Below are positions 26,823 through 35,546 of a DNA stretch of 64,000 bases, in pieces (within the stretch, counting starts at the first letter, position 1; the number at the start of each line of letters is the position of its first letter). The position numbers and the translations under genes are program-made. Below the pieces are notes generated by a model. It was given only the letters and a program-made list of their open reading frames with translations, did not search any database and had not been told where the DNA came from. The DNA comes from Sphingobium fuliginis (GTDB lineage: Bacteria; Pseudomonadota; Alphaproteobacteria; Sphingomonadales; Sphingomonadaceae): NCBI RefSeq assembly GCF_004152845.1, contig NZ_SEON01000011.1:30089-94088 (forward strand), in the 5' to 3' direction.

Positions 26823-27563
26823 TTATCTTTCCAGCGCATATTGCACCGTCAGCGTCACCGAGGACCCAACCTGTCCCGGCTCCACCGGCGTCGCAGGCGC
26901 TGAGTCCGCCTTGAACCGGGCCGCTGCCATCACCAGCATGGGCGGCTGCCCGCCGCTGTTGCTCTCCGCCAGCGAGACGAGCCTTGCCGAGCGATAACCT
27001 GCCGCCTGGGCATAGAAATCGGCCTGCGCCCTGGCGGTCTTCAACGCCGCCGCCCGGGCCTGCGCCAGCATCGGCGCGGGATCGCTGATCGAGAAGCTCG
27101 GCCCGTTCACATTGGTCGCTCCGGCCTCCACCATCGTGTCGAGCAGGGTTCCCACCTTCCTGATGTCGCGCAGCTTCACCGATAGCTGGTTCGAAGCCTC
27201 ATAGCCGATGAAACGCGGCCCGGCGGGCTGGCCGTCGCGGTTGCTATAGTCATATTGCGCGCTCAGATTGATGCCGCTGGTCTGGATGTCCTTCTTCGGA
27301 ATGCCCGCCTTCACCAGCGCGGCGACCAGCCTGTCCATCTGCACCGCATTGTCGCGCATCGCCTGCGCGGCGGTCTGGGCGCGCGTCTGGACCCCGGTAC
27401 CCACCGTCGCCATATCGGGCGCCGCCTCCACGGTCTCGGTGACGTTCAACGTCACGACCGGCGCGGTTTCTGCGATGGTCACGCTGGTCTGCGCAGCGGC
27501 CGCGACGGGCAGGGCGGCGGCGGCAACGACAGCGGATGCCATCAGGGCGAACGTGGATTTCAC
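26823..27563 (-). CDS. Periplasmic SIMPL-domain protein (DUF541)
   Basis: 246 residues from a GTG start with GAGGAGAAA upstream. A signal peptide (cleavage after AAA at about 24) is followed by the SIMPL/DUF541 domain: VVTLNVTETVEAAPDMATVG, then AAQAMRDNAVQMDRLVAALV, GIPKKDIQTSGINLSAQYDY and the C-terminal VTLTVQYALER. Members are periplasmic proteins with reported roles in oxidative or envelope stress; the molecular job is not known. It lies divergent from uup. Confidence 0.9.
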   Translation of the reverse strand: MKSTFALMASAVVAAAALPVAAAAQTSVTIAETAPVVTLNVTETVEAAPDMATVGTGVQTRAQTAAQAMRDNAVQMDRLVAALVKAGIPKKDIQTSGINLSAQYDYSNRDGQPAGPRFIGYEASNQLSVKLRDIRKVGTLLDTMVEAGATNVNGPSFSISDPAPMLAQARAAALKTARAQADFYAQAAGYRSARLVSLAESNSGGQPPMLVMAAARFKADSAPATPVEPGQVGSSVTLTVQYALER

Positions 27564-27701
27564 AGGGCTTTCTCCTCAAGAAGCGATGCAGCGACATTGT
27601 GACGGCTGCGATGAATGGACGCTGACATGCGTTGAAAGCCGTCAGACAGCTTCCGGTTCCCCCCCTTGCCCCAGGCGCGCCAAAGCCCTAGCTGCACGGC
27701 C

Positions 27702-29480
27702 ATGGCGGCTCCCATTCTCTCCTTCGAAAATCTTGGCCTGTCCCAGGGCACCCATTGGCTTTTCCGCAATCTCGACATTTTCGTCGGGGATCGGGATCGG
27801 CTGGCGCTGATCGGCCGCAACGGCGCGGGAAAGACCACGCTGCTGAAACTGATCGCCGGCCAGATCGAACCGGACGAGGGCACGCGCTCCGTCCGTCCGG
27901 GCGCCCGCGTCATCATGCTGGAGCAGGACCCTGACGTTTCCGGCTTCGCCACGCTGCGCGACTTCGCGCTGGCGGGCCAGTTCGCGCCGCCCGCGCATGA
28001 GGTGGACGCCATCGCCAGCCAGCTCGGTACGGACCTCAACCGAGAGGCCGCGACCGCTTCGGGAGGCGAACGCCGCCGCGCCGCCATCGCCCGCGCCCTC
28101 GCCAGCGAACCCGATCTGCTGCTGCTGGACGAACCGACCAACCATCTCGACATCGACGCCATCGACTGGCTGGAGGGCTGGCTCGGCCGCTATAATGGCG
28201 CGTTCATCGTCATCAGCCACGACCGCGCCTTCCTGACGCGCCTCACGCGCCAGACGCTGTGGCTGGACCGTGGCGGCATCCGCCGCAACGAGATCGGCTT
28301 CGGGGGTTTCGAGCAGTGGATGGAAGCGGTCTATGCCGAGGAAGCCCGCGCCGCAGAGAAGCTCGACGCCCGGCTCAAGATCGAGGCGCACTGGCTGGAA
28401 CGCGGCGTCACCGCCCGGCGCAAGCGCAACCAGGGCCGCCTTGCCAAGCTCCACGAAATGCGGGCCCAGCGCGCCGCCATGGTGGGACCGCAGGGTGTCG
28501 CGAAAATCGCCGTCGCCAGCGACGACAACAAGACGAAAAGCGTCATCACCGCTGAGCATGTCACGAAGAATTTCGGCGACCGCACCGTCATCAGGGATTT
28601 CTCGCTGCGCATCCAGCGCGGCGACCGGATCGGCATCGTCGGCGGCAATGGCGCGGGCAAGACCACGCTCCTCAAACTGCTGACCGGTGAACTCGCGCCC
28701 GACAGCGGACAGGTCCGTCAGGCCAAATCGCTCGACATGATCTTCATCGACCAGCAGCGCAGCCTGATGCAGGCCGACAGGCGCGTGCGCGACGTTCTGG
28801 CCGAAGGCGGCGACTGGATCGACGTGCGCGGCACGCGCAAGCATGTCCATGGCTATCTGAAGGAATTCCTCTTCGACCCCTCGCTGGCGGAGGCGCGCGT
28901 CGGCACCCTGTCGGGCGGCGAGCGCTCACGGCTGCTGTTCGCCCGCGAATTCGCCCGCGAATCGAACCTGCTGGTGCTGGACGAACCGACCAACGACCTG
29001 GACCTCGAAACGCTCGACCTGCTTCAGGAAGTCATTGCCGATTATGAGGGCACCGTCCTGATCGTCAGCCACGACCGCGACTTCCTCGACCGCACGGTGA
29101 CGGTCACGCTTGGCTTGGACGGCTCCGGCACCGTCGACGTGATCGTTGGCGGCTATGCGGACTGGGCCGCCAAGCGCCAGCCGAAGAACGCGCCCAGGCA
29201 AGAGAAGAAGGCTGCGGCGCCGCCCCCGCCGAAAAGCGCGTCGACCAAGCTCAGCTACAAGGACCAGCGCGATTTCGACCTGCTGCCCAAGCGGATAGAG
29301 GAGATGGAGGCGGCCATTGCCCGCGATGAGCAAGCGCTGGCCGATCCCGATCTCTACAGCCGCGATCCCGGCAGGTTCGACCTGCTCAGCAAGGCGATCG
29401 AAAAGGCTCGCGCCGAAAAGGAAGCCGCAGAGGAACGCTGGCTGGAACTGGCGGAAAAGGCGGAAGGGCTGGGTACCTAG
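27702..29480 (+). CDS. uup: ABC-F ATPase Uup
   Basis: 592 residues from MAAPILSFENLGLS; 12 further residues upstream in frame are discounted. Two ABC cassettes lack membrane domains. Walker A is GRNGAGKTTLLKL in the first and GGNGAGKTTLLKL in the second. Signatures are SGGERRRAAIARAL and LSGGERSRLLFAREF, and the linker between cassettes is helical and basic. The C-terminal 80 residues form the coiled coil that separates Uup from other ABC-F proteins (LPKRIEEMEAAIARDEQALA onward). Uup acts on ribosomes and DNA branched structures and limits transposon excision in E. coli. Confidence 0.93.
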   Translation: MAAPILSFENLGLSQGTHWLFRNLDIFVGDRDRLALIGRNGAGKTTLLKLIAGQIEPDEGTRSVRPGARVIMLEQDPDVSGFATLRDFALAGQFAPPAHEVDAIASQLGTDLNREAATASGGERRRAAIARALASEPDLLLLDEPTNHLDIDAIDWLEGWLGRYNGAFIVISHDRAFLTRLTRQTLWLDRGGIRRNEIGFGGFEQWMEAVYAEEARAAEKLDARLKIEAHWLERGVTARRKRNQGRLAKLHEMRAQRAAMVGPQGVAKIAVASDDNKTKSVITAEHVTKNFGDRTVIRDFSLRIQRGDRIGIVGGNGAGKTTLLKLLTGELAPDSGQVRQAKSLDMIFIDQQRSLMQADRRVRDVLAEGGDWIDVRGTRKHVHGYLKEFLFDPSLAEARVGTLSGGERSRLLFAREFARESNLLVLDEPTNDLDLETLDLLQEVIADYEGTVLIVSHDRDFLDRTVTVTLGLDGSGTVDVIVGGYADWAAKRQPKNAPRQEKKAAAPPPPKSASTKLSYKDQRDFDLLPKRIEEMEAAIARDEQALADPDLYSRDPGRFDLLSKAIEKARAEKEAAEERWLELAEKAEGLGT

Positions 29481-29539
29481 AATGCCTTGCGCCATCCTCC
29501 TCATCTGGTAGCCAGATAGCGGAAAAAGGGGACAGGCGC

Positions 29540-30265
29540 ATGGAACAATCCGCGACGATGCAGGACAATGACATGATCGACGGCCATCATGCGGTCCATT
29601 ATGTCAACCGCGTCGGCTGGCTGCGCGCGGCCGTTCTCGGCGCCAATGACGGCATCGTCTCCACCGCCAGCCTGCTCACCGGCATCGCTGCGTCGGGGGC
29701 GTCGCGGGATACCATCCTTCTGTCGGGCATCGCCGCGCTGGTGGCGGGCGCCATGTCGATGGCCGCGGGCGAATATGTGTCCGTCAGCGCCCAGTCCGAT
29801 ACGGAACGCGCCGATCTGGCCAAGGAAAAGAAGGCGCTCGCCCAACAGCCCCATGTGGAATGGGAGGAATTGCGCGACATCTACGTCGATCGCGGCCTGA
29901 CGGCTGACCTCGCGGGCCAGGTGGCGACGCAGTTGATGAATGTCGACGCGCTCGCCGCCCATGCGCGGGACGAACTGGGCATTTCCGACATCAGCACCGC
30001 GCGGCCCGTCCAGGCGGCGCTGACCTCCGCCGCGACCTTCTCCGCAGGCGCGGTCGCCCCTGTGCTGGCCGCCGTCGCCAATCCGTCGCACGCCATCGCG
30101 GCCGTCGCCGTCACGTCGCTGCTGTGCCTTGCGGTGCTTGGCTATGTCGGCGCCCGCCTGGGTGGCGGCGGGGTAGCGCGGGCGGTGGCTCGCGTCGTCT
30201 TCTGGGGCGTTTTCGCGATGCTTGCGACCTCCGGGGTAGGCAAGCTCTTCGGCGCCGCCATATGA
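29540..30265 (+). CDS. VIT/CCC1 family iron-manganese transporter-like protein
   Basis: 241 residues. The first helix carries the family signature VGWLRAAVLGANDGIVSTAS, and the second has ALVAGAMSMAAGEYVSVSAQ, then SDTERADLAKEK with the acidic residues expected for metal binding. A cytoplasmic helical hairpin precedes three more membrane segments (SAGAVAPVLAAVANP onward). Relatives move Fe(II) or Mn(II) across membranes. No ferritin-like domain is fused. It is followed after 35 bp by a glutathione peroxidase gene, suggesting joint protection from metal-driven oxidation; that link is inference. Confidence 0.9.
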   Translation: MEQSATMQDNDMIDGHHAVHYVNRVGWLRAAVLGANDGIVSTASLLTGIAASGASRDTILLSGIAALVAGAMSMAAGEYVSVSAQSDTERADLAKEKKALAQQPHVEWEELRDIYVDRGLTADLAGQVATQLMNVDALAAHARDELGISDISTARPVQAALTSAATFSAGAVAPVLAAVANPSHAIAAVAVTSLLCLAVLGYVGARLGGGGVARAVARVVFWGVFAMLATSGVGKLFGAAI

Positions 30266-30300
30266 TGGGGGAAGCCGTCCATTCGCAAGGAGAGCATGCC

Positions 30301-30840
30301 ATGATCCAGCAAATCCCGCTCAAGACCATCAAGGGTGCCGACGCCAGCCTGGCCGACTATGCGGGCAAGGTGGTTCTGGTGGTCAACGTCGCCTCCCGAT
30401 GCGGCCTGACTCCGCAATATGAGGGGCTGGAAAAGCTCTATCGCGACTATAGGGACAAGGGGCTGGTCGTCGCCGGCTTCCCCGCCAATGACTTCGGTGC
30501 GCAGGAACCGGGCAGCAATGAAGAGATCGCGACCTTCTGCACGACCAATTTCGGCGTCGATTTCCCGATGTTCGAGAAGATCGTCGTCACCGGGCCGGAA
30601 AAGCACCCGCTCTACGCAGCGCTGACCGGCGCGCAGCCGAGTTCGCAGGGGGAGGGGGCCGAGTTCCGCGAAAAGCTGATCGGCTATGGCATCACGCCCA
30701 ATCCCGAACCCGAAGTGCTCTGGAATTTCGAGAAGTTCCTGATCGCGAAGGATGGCAGCGTGGCCGCCCGCTTCGCGCCCTCGACCGCGCCCGACGATGC
30801 CGGGCTTATCGCGGCCATAGAGGCGGAACTGGCGAAATAG
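30301..30840 (+). CDS. Glutathione peroxidase-like thiol peroxidase
   Basis: 179 residues from ATG 30301, with AAGGAGAG upstream. The catalytic cysteine lies in VNVASRCGLTPQY, in place of selenocysteine. The second and third catalytic motifs are GFPANDFGAQEPG and the Trp-Asn of VLWNFEKFLI. The enzyme reduces hydroperoxides, in bacteria usually with thioredoxin or glutathione. It has no signal peptide and is cytoplasmic. The gene has its own ribosome site 35 bp after the VIT gene and precedes the TRIC-type channel gene. Confidence 0.93.
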   Translation: MIQQIPLKTIKGADASLADYAGKVVLVVNVASRCGLTPQYEGLEKLYRDYRDKGLVVAGFPANDFGAQEPGSNEEIATFCTTNFGVDFPMFEKIVVTGPEKHPLYAALTGAQPSSQGEGAEFREKLIGYGITPNPEPEVLWNFEKFLIAKDGSVAARFAPSTAPDDAGLIAAIEAELAK

Positions 30841-30856
30841 CGCCCAGCGCCGCCCC

Positions 30857-31489
30857 ATGAACCAGACGCTGCTGCCGCAAATCGGCCCGGTGCTGGAGAC
30901 GCTCGGCATCGTCGGCACCTTCGTCTTCGCCGCGTCCGGGGCGCTGGCGGCCGCGCGCCTGCGCCAGACGCTCGTCACCTTCGCCTTCTTCGCGCTGGTG
31001 ACGGGGGTAGGGGGCGGGACTGTCCGAGACCTGCTGATCGGCGCGCCGGTCTTCTGGGTCCGCGACGCCGTGCCCGCCATCGCCTGCATGATGGCGGCGC
31101 TGCTCGTCTGGTTCACCCCGCGCCGTTTGTGGAGCGACAGCGCTCTCGACTGGCTGGATGCGGTGGGGCTCGCCGCCTTCGCCGTCTATGGCGCGGCCAA
31201 GGCGATGAGCTATGGCGTGCCGCCGCTGGTGGCGGCGATGATGGGCGTCGTCACCGGCTGCGTCGGCGGCATCATGCGCGACCTGCTGGCGGGGGAGCCG
31301 TCCATATTGTTGCGGCCGGAACTGTACGTGACGGCGGCGGCGCTCGCGGCGGGCCTGTTCGTCGTCCTGCGCTGGATCGGGCTGGACGTCCCCGTCGCGG
31401 GCGTCATCGCCGCGCTGCTCGGTTTCCTGCTGCGGGCCGTCGCGATGCGGAAAGGGCTCGGGCTGCCGCACTACCAGACGGAAGACTGA
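30857..31489 (+). CDS. TRIC-type cation channel family protein (YicG/UPF0126)
   Basis: 210 residues with seven predicted membrane helices built as two repeats, each with the glycine-rich element: TGVGGGTVRDLLIGAPVFW and TGCVGGIMRDLLAGEPSILL. That pair marks the UPF0126/TRIC family, whose prokaryotic members are potassium-permeable channels. The N-terminal helix is GPVLETLGIVGTFVFAASGA. It starts 17 bp after the peroxidase stop and is likely in the same transcript. A specific physiological role cannot be read. Confidence 0.9.
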   Translation: MNQTLLPQIGPVLETLGIVGTFVFAASGALAAARLRQTLVTFAFFALVTGVGGGTVRDLLIGAPVFWVRDAVPAIACMMAALLVWFTPRRLWSDSALDWLDAVGLAAFAVYGAAKAMSYGVPPLVAAMMGVVTGCVGGIMRDLLAGEPSILLRPELYVTAAALAAGLFVVLRWIGLDVPVAGVIAALLGFLLRAVAMRKGLGLPHYQTED

Positions 31490-31516
31490 ACCGGCGTCCG
31501 CGGATAGCGTCCGCCA

Positions 31517-31822
31517 TCACCCATGCGCCTTTTTCCGCCGGGTTTCCCAACCCTTTCTGGCGGCGGCGGACCGATCGGCGGCCGGACGCCGGGCTGACGC
31601 CGCGCCGCCCTCCTTCCCGCCCTTGCGCGAGGAGGCATGGCTGTCCGGCTTGCCCCGGCCGGAGCCGGATTTGTTGCCGCCGCCCGATTCCTTGTTGACG
31701 GTCGCCCAGGCGCGCCGTTCCGCTTCCTTGCGGGACACGCCGCGATCCTCATAACCCTGCTCGATATGCTCCGCCTTGCGCTTCTGCTTGTCGGTGTAGC
31801 TGCTCTTGTCGCCCTGGGGCAT
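31517..31822 (-). CDS. Basic small protein of the plasmid-stabilisation-like type
   Basis: 101 residues from MPQGDKSSYTDKQKRKAEHI, with GGAGAC upstream; a longer in-frame start at 31888 is rejected. The first half (EQGYEDRGVSRKEAERRAWA, then TVNKESGGGNKSG) is a conserved small domain often labelled plasmid stabilisation protein. The second half is Lys/Arg/Ser-rich, ending ARKGWETRRKKAHG, which suggests nucleic-acid binding. There is no sign of a plasmid here and no toxin partner. A TGAAC-N16-CGTT promoter just upstream suggests general stress control. Confidence 0.8.
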   Translation of the reverse strand: MPQGDKSSYTDKQKRKAEHIEQGYEDRGVSRKEAERRAWATVNKESGGGNKSGSGRGKPDSHASSRKGGKEGGAASARRPAADRSAAARKGWETRRKKAHG

Positions 31823-31852
31823 GATCGTCTCCTTTTCCTTGCATTCCAGGCT

Positions 31853-31877
31853 AACGATCGAACTGGCGGGCCGTTCA
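31853..31877 (-). promoter_or_regulatory. EcfG-like promoter for the 31517-31822 gene
   Basis: On the minus strand TGAAC (31877-31873) is followed by exactly 16 nt and CGTT (31856-31853), one base from the perfect arrangement. A start near 31847 would leave a leader of about 25 nt carrying the GGAGAC ribosome site. Confidence 0.6.
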
Positions 31878-31919
31878 CATCGCTGCACAGGCGTTACGAC
31901 GCGGGAACCGAACGACGGG

Positions 31920-31944
31920 GGAACAGGGCGGTCCGGCCCGCGTT
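31920..31944 (+). promoter_or_regulatory. EcfG-type promoter for the 31954-32540 gene pair
   Basis: GGAAC at 31920-31924, 16 nt, then CGTT at 31941-31944: a perfect match to the consensus. The first start codon is only 10 bp further, so the transcript would be nearly leaderless. It lies back to back with the minus-strand promoter at 31853-31877. Confidence 0.75.
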
Positions 31945-31953
31945 CACCAGCGC

Positions 31954-32295
31954 ATGGAGCAGCGCATTCTTCTCGAACGGCTGGCGCGGCATCTGGCCGC
32001 CGGCAATCCCGACCTGGGTCCGGATCGCTGGCAGGAACAGGTGGAAACCGCGGCAGGCCTGCTCGCCATCATCAAGGACCCTGACGATGCCATGCGGCAG
32101 GCGGGTGACGAACGGGTCTGGCAGGCGATGATCGACGCCGCGCTGCGCCAGCGCTGGGCCGTCGCCTCCGCGCCGTCCGTGGAACCGCCGGGCGGCACCG
32201 ACGAGGAAGGCGACATCCCGCTGACGCCGGACACCGTCAGCGGCAACCGGGCCGAATGGGTCCATCTGCACCAAGCACAGGAGAAGCCGAAATGA
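31954..32295 (+). CDS. Hypothetical stress-regulated protein
   Basis: 113 residues, soluble, rich in Ala, Glu and Asp. The N-terminal 60 residues look helical (LLERLARHLAAGNPDLGPDR, then WQEQVETAAGLLAIIKDPDD), followed by RVWQAMIDAALRQRW and an acidic tail with EPPGGTDEEGDIPL. No family is recognised. A perfect EcfG promoter ends ten bases before the ATG, with no ribosome site between, so translation may be leaderless; a later start would cut into the helical part. The stop overlaps the next gene (ATGA). Confidence 0.7.
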   Translation: MEQRILLERLARHLAAGNPDLGPDRWQEQVETAAGLLAIIKDPDDAMRQAGDERVWQAMIDAALRQRWAVASAPSVEPPGGTDEEGDIPLTPDTVSGNRAEWVHLHQAQEKPK

Positions 32296-32540
32296 AGGGG
32301 TTGTTGAAACTCGCATTCCTCACCGGACTGGGCGCCGTGGCGTGGAGGGGATGGAAGGAGTGGCAGGCGCAGCGCGACGCGGGCGACTATCGCGGGACCG
32401 GCTTCTCCTCCGGCCCGGTGCGCGATGCCGGGCCGGACGAGCAGCATATCGACGCGCGCGAATGGGACATGGTGGACGAGCAGGTCGATGAAAGCTTCCC
32501 TGCCAGCGACCCGCCGGGCAATTATCGCGGCCTGCATTGA
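32292..32540 (+). CDS. Small protein with ESFPASDPPG tail
   Basis: 82 residues from an ATG that overlaps the previous stop. An N-terminal hydrophobic stretch (LLKLAFLTGLGAVAW) could be a membrane anchor or an uncleaved signal. The middle is charged, and the C-terminus reads DEQVDESFPASDPPGNY. The ESFPASDPP element recurs at the ends of many unrelated small proteobacterial proteins (recalled, function unknown). It is co-translated with the 113-residue gene and so is predicted to be under EcfG control. An upstream in-frame start at 32256 is rejected. Confidence 0.75.
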   Translation: MKGLLKLAFLTGLGAVAWRGWKEWQAQRDAGDYRGTGFSSGPVRDAGPDEQHIDAREWDMVDEQVDESFPASDPPGNYRGLH

Positions 32541-32658
32541 GCCGCCGGCTCGCCCCCTTATCGATCCGATCGCTTCCCAATCCATTGCACCGCTTGCGCC
32601 CCGCCTCTATTGAGGCGGCTGCCGGTCCCATGCCGGGGCCAACAGGGGAATAATATCA

Positions 32659-33588
<930 letters not shown>

Positions 33589-33591
33589 TCG

Positions 33592-34968
33592 ATGCGTTCA
33601 CCCTGGCGTCTGGAGGCCGGGGCGCTGACCGCGCTCGCGCTGCCGATGATCGCGGGCAATATCGCCTGGGCCGGCATCGCGGCGACCGACCTGCTGCTGC
33701 TGGGCCGGCTCGGCGCGGGCGCGGTGGCTTCGGGGGCGCTGGCGATCAACCTGTTCAACGCGCTGCTGATCTTCGGCATGGGGCTTGTCACTGCCGCCGC
33801 GCCGCTGATCGCCACGGAACGGGGGCGTCGGCGGCATTCGGTGCGCGACGTCAGGCGGACGGTGCACCAGACGCTGCGCGCGGCGACCCTGTTCGTACTG
33901 CCCGCCTGGGCGCTGCTCTGGGAAAGCGAATCCATCCTGCTGCTTATGGAGCAGGAGGCGGACCTGGCGGCGCAGGCGGGCGAACTGATGCGCGGCCTGC
34001 AATGGGCGCTGCTGCCCTTTCTGGGCTTCACCACGCTGCGCAACTTCATTTCCGCGCTGGAACGGCCGGTCTGGGGCCTGATCATCATGGTCTGCGCCAT
34101 CCCGTTCAACCTGCTGGCGGGCTGGACCCTGATCTTCGGGCATCTGGGTTTTCCCGCGCTGGGGATTTTCGGCGCGGGCATCGCCAGCACGCTGTCCTCC
34201 TCCTTCCTGTTCCTCGGGCTGCTGTCGGTCATCCTGATCGACCGGCGGTTCCGTCGCTATCGCCTGCTGGGGCGATTCTGGACCCATGATCGCGAACGGC
34301 ACCGGGCCGTCTGGGCGCTGGGCCTGCCGATCGCGATCACCCTGGGGCTGGAAACCACCGTGTTCAACGCCTCCGCCTTCCTGATGGGGCTGATCGACCG
34401 CGACTCGCTGGCGGCGCACGCCGTCGCGATTCAGATCGCCGCGCTCGTCTTCATGGTGCCGATGGGCATCGGCCAGGCGGCGACCGTGCGCGTGGGTCTC
34501 GCCTATGGAAAGGGCGATCTGGCAGCGGTCGGCCGTGCGGGCTGGCTGGCGCTGGCGATCGGGACCGGATTCGCGCTGATCGCCGCGACGATGCTCATCG
34601 CCTTTCCGCGCATGCTGATCTCCGCTTTCCTGAACCTTGCCGATCCCGCCAATGCGCGGACCGCGATGCTGGCGGTCGGTTTCCTGGGCGTCGCGGCGCT
34701 GTTCCAGTTGGTGGACGCCGCGCAGGCGGTGGGGGCAGGGGTATTGAGGGGCATACAGGATACCCGCGTGCCGATGATCTTCGCCCTGATCGGCTATTGG
34801 GTGATCGGCATCGGAATCGGCATCGTCCTGGCCTTTCCGCTGGGGTTGCAGGGCCTTGGCATCTGGCTGGGACTCGCGAGCGGGCTGGGCGTCGTCGCGC
34901 TGCTGCTGGTGGCGCGCTGGGCCTTGCGTGAGCGGCTGCATCTTCTATCGCGCAGGCGAAACGCCTGA
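33592..34968 (+). CDS. MATE family multidrug efflux transporter
   Basis: 458 residues with 12 membrane helices in two related halves. NorM-type features include LALPMIAGNIAWAGIAATDL, LLLGRLGAGAVASGALA, the second-half LGLPIAITLGLETTVFNASA and GIGQAATVRVGLAYGKGD. It should export cationic compounds in exchange for Na+ or H+. The start at 33592 is 3 bp past the DUF808 stop. The drug spectrum cannot be read from the sequence. The C-terminus is basic (LHLLSRRRNA). Confidence 0.92.
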   Translation: MRSPWRLEAGALTALALPMIAGNIAWAGIAATDLLLLGRLGAGAVASGALAINLFNALLIFGMGLVTAAAPLIATERGRRRHSVRDVRRTVHQTLRAATLFVLPAWALLWESESILLLMEQEADLAAQAGELMRGLQWALLPFLGFTTLRNFISALERPVWGLIIMVCAIPFNLLAGWTLIFGHLGFPALGIFGAGIASTLSSSFLFLGLLSVILIDRRFRRYRLLGRFWTHDRERHRAVWALGLPIAITLGLETTVFNASAFLMGLIDRDSLAAHAVAIQIAALVFMVPMGIGQAATVRVGLAYGKGDLAAVGRAGWLALAIGTGFALIAATMLIAFPRMLISAFLNLADPANARTAMLAVGFLGVAALFQLVDAAQAVGAGVLRGIQDTRVPMIFALIGYWVIGIGIGIVLAFPLGLQGLGIWLGLASGLGVVALLLVARWALRERLHLLSRRRNA

Positions 34969-35069
34969 ATCCATTTGTCGCGGGCATGGGCCGGGTTGCG
35001 TCGCCGTGCGATGGTGCGACGCACAAAGCAATTGAACCGGCGCGTCAAATCGGTAATGAAAAACGCATT

Positions 35070-35390
35070 ATGAACGCTCCTACCATGTTCTTCGAGGCGA
35101 TAGCGCTTCAGAAATGTCTGATGGCGACCTACAACAAGATGGTCGTGAAGCTCGCGCCGCACATCCTCTACACGCGCCATGACGAAATGTTCATCGACGC
35201 GGTGACGATAGAGCGCGACGGCCGCCCGCCGCGGGAGCTGAAGCTCGGCACCTTCAAGCTGGCGGGACTGAACGACGTCAGCCTGGTCGATGAAAAGTTC
35301 GAGGCGATGCACGGCCTCTATGATCAGGGCGACAGCAAATATAAGGGCGTGACCCTGTTCGCGGTCGAGCCGGAGAGCGCGGCAGCCTGA
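35070..35390 (+). CDS. Conserved hypothetical protein
   Basis: 106 residues from MNAPTMFFEAIALQKCLMAT; a 28-residue upstream extension is not convincing. Notable segments are YNKMVVKLAPHILYTRHDEM, then FIDAVTIERDGRPPRELKLG and TFKLAGLNDVSLVDEKFEAM. The alternating hydrophobic pattern suggests a small beta-rich fold that could bind a ligand. I do not recognise the family. It has its own terminator downstream and is flanked by the MATE gene and, convergently, by RNase R. Confidence 0.75.
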   Translation: MNAPTMFFEAIALQKCLMATYNKMVVKLAPHILYTRHDEMFIDAVTIERDGRPPRELKLGTFKLAGLNDVSLVDEKFEAMHGLYDQGDSKYKGVTLFAVEPESAAA

Positions 35391-35412
35391 AACCGCATTG
35401 ACGGTTGAAGAG

Positions 35413-35446
35413 GAAAAAGGGGCGGTCCTGCGGGGCCGCCCTTTTT
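35413..35446 (+). terminator. Terminator between the 106-residue gene and rnr
   Basis: A GC-rich stem (AAAAAGGGGCGG with CCGCCCTTTTT, one bulged base) ends in TTTTT. It lies 23 bp after the plus-strand gene. The A tract on its left side would also serve the convergent rnr transcript. Confidence 0.75.
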
Positions 35447-35546
35447 CGTTCACGGTGACGCCGTGGAGGTTGCAGCGCCATCTGCTCCTGCAAGGACAGG
35501 AACTCGCGTCAACCTGCGCCGTGGAAGCTTCATCGCAAAGGGGCTC

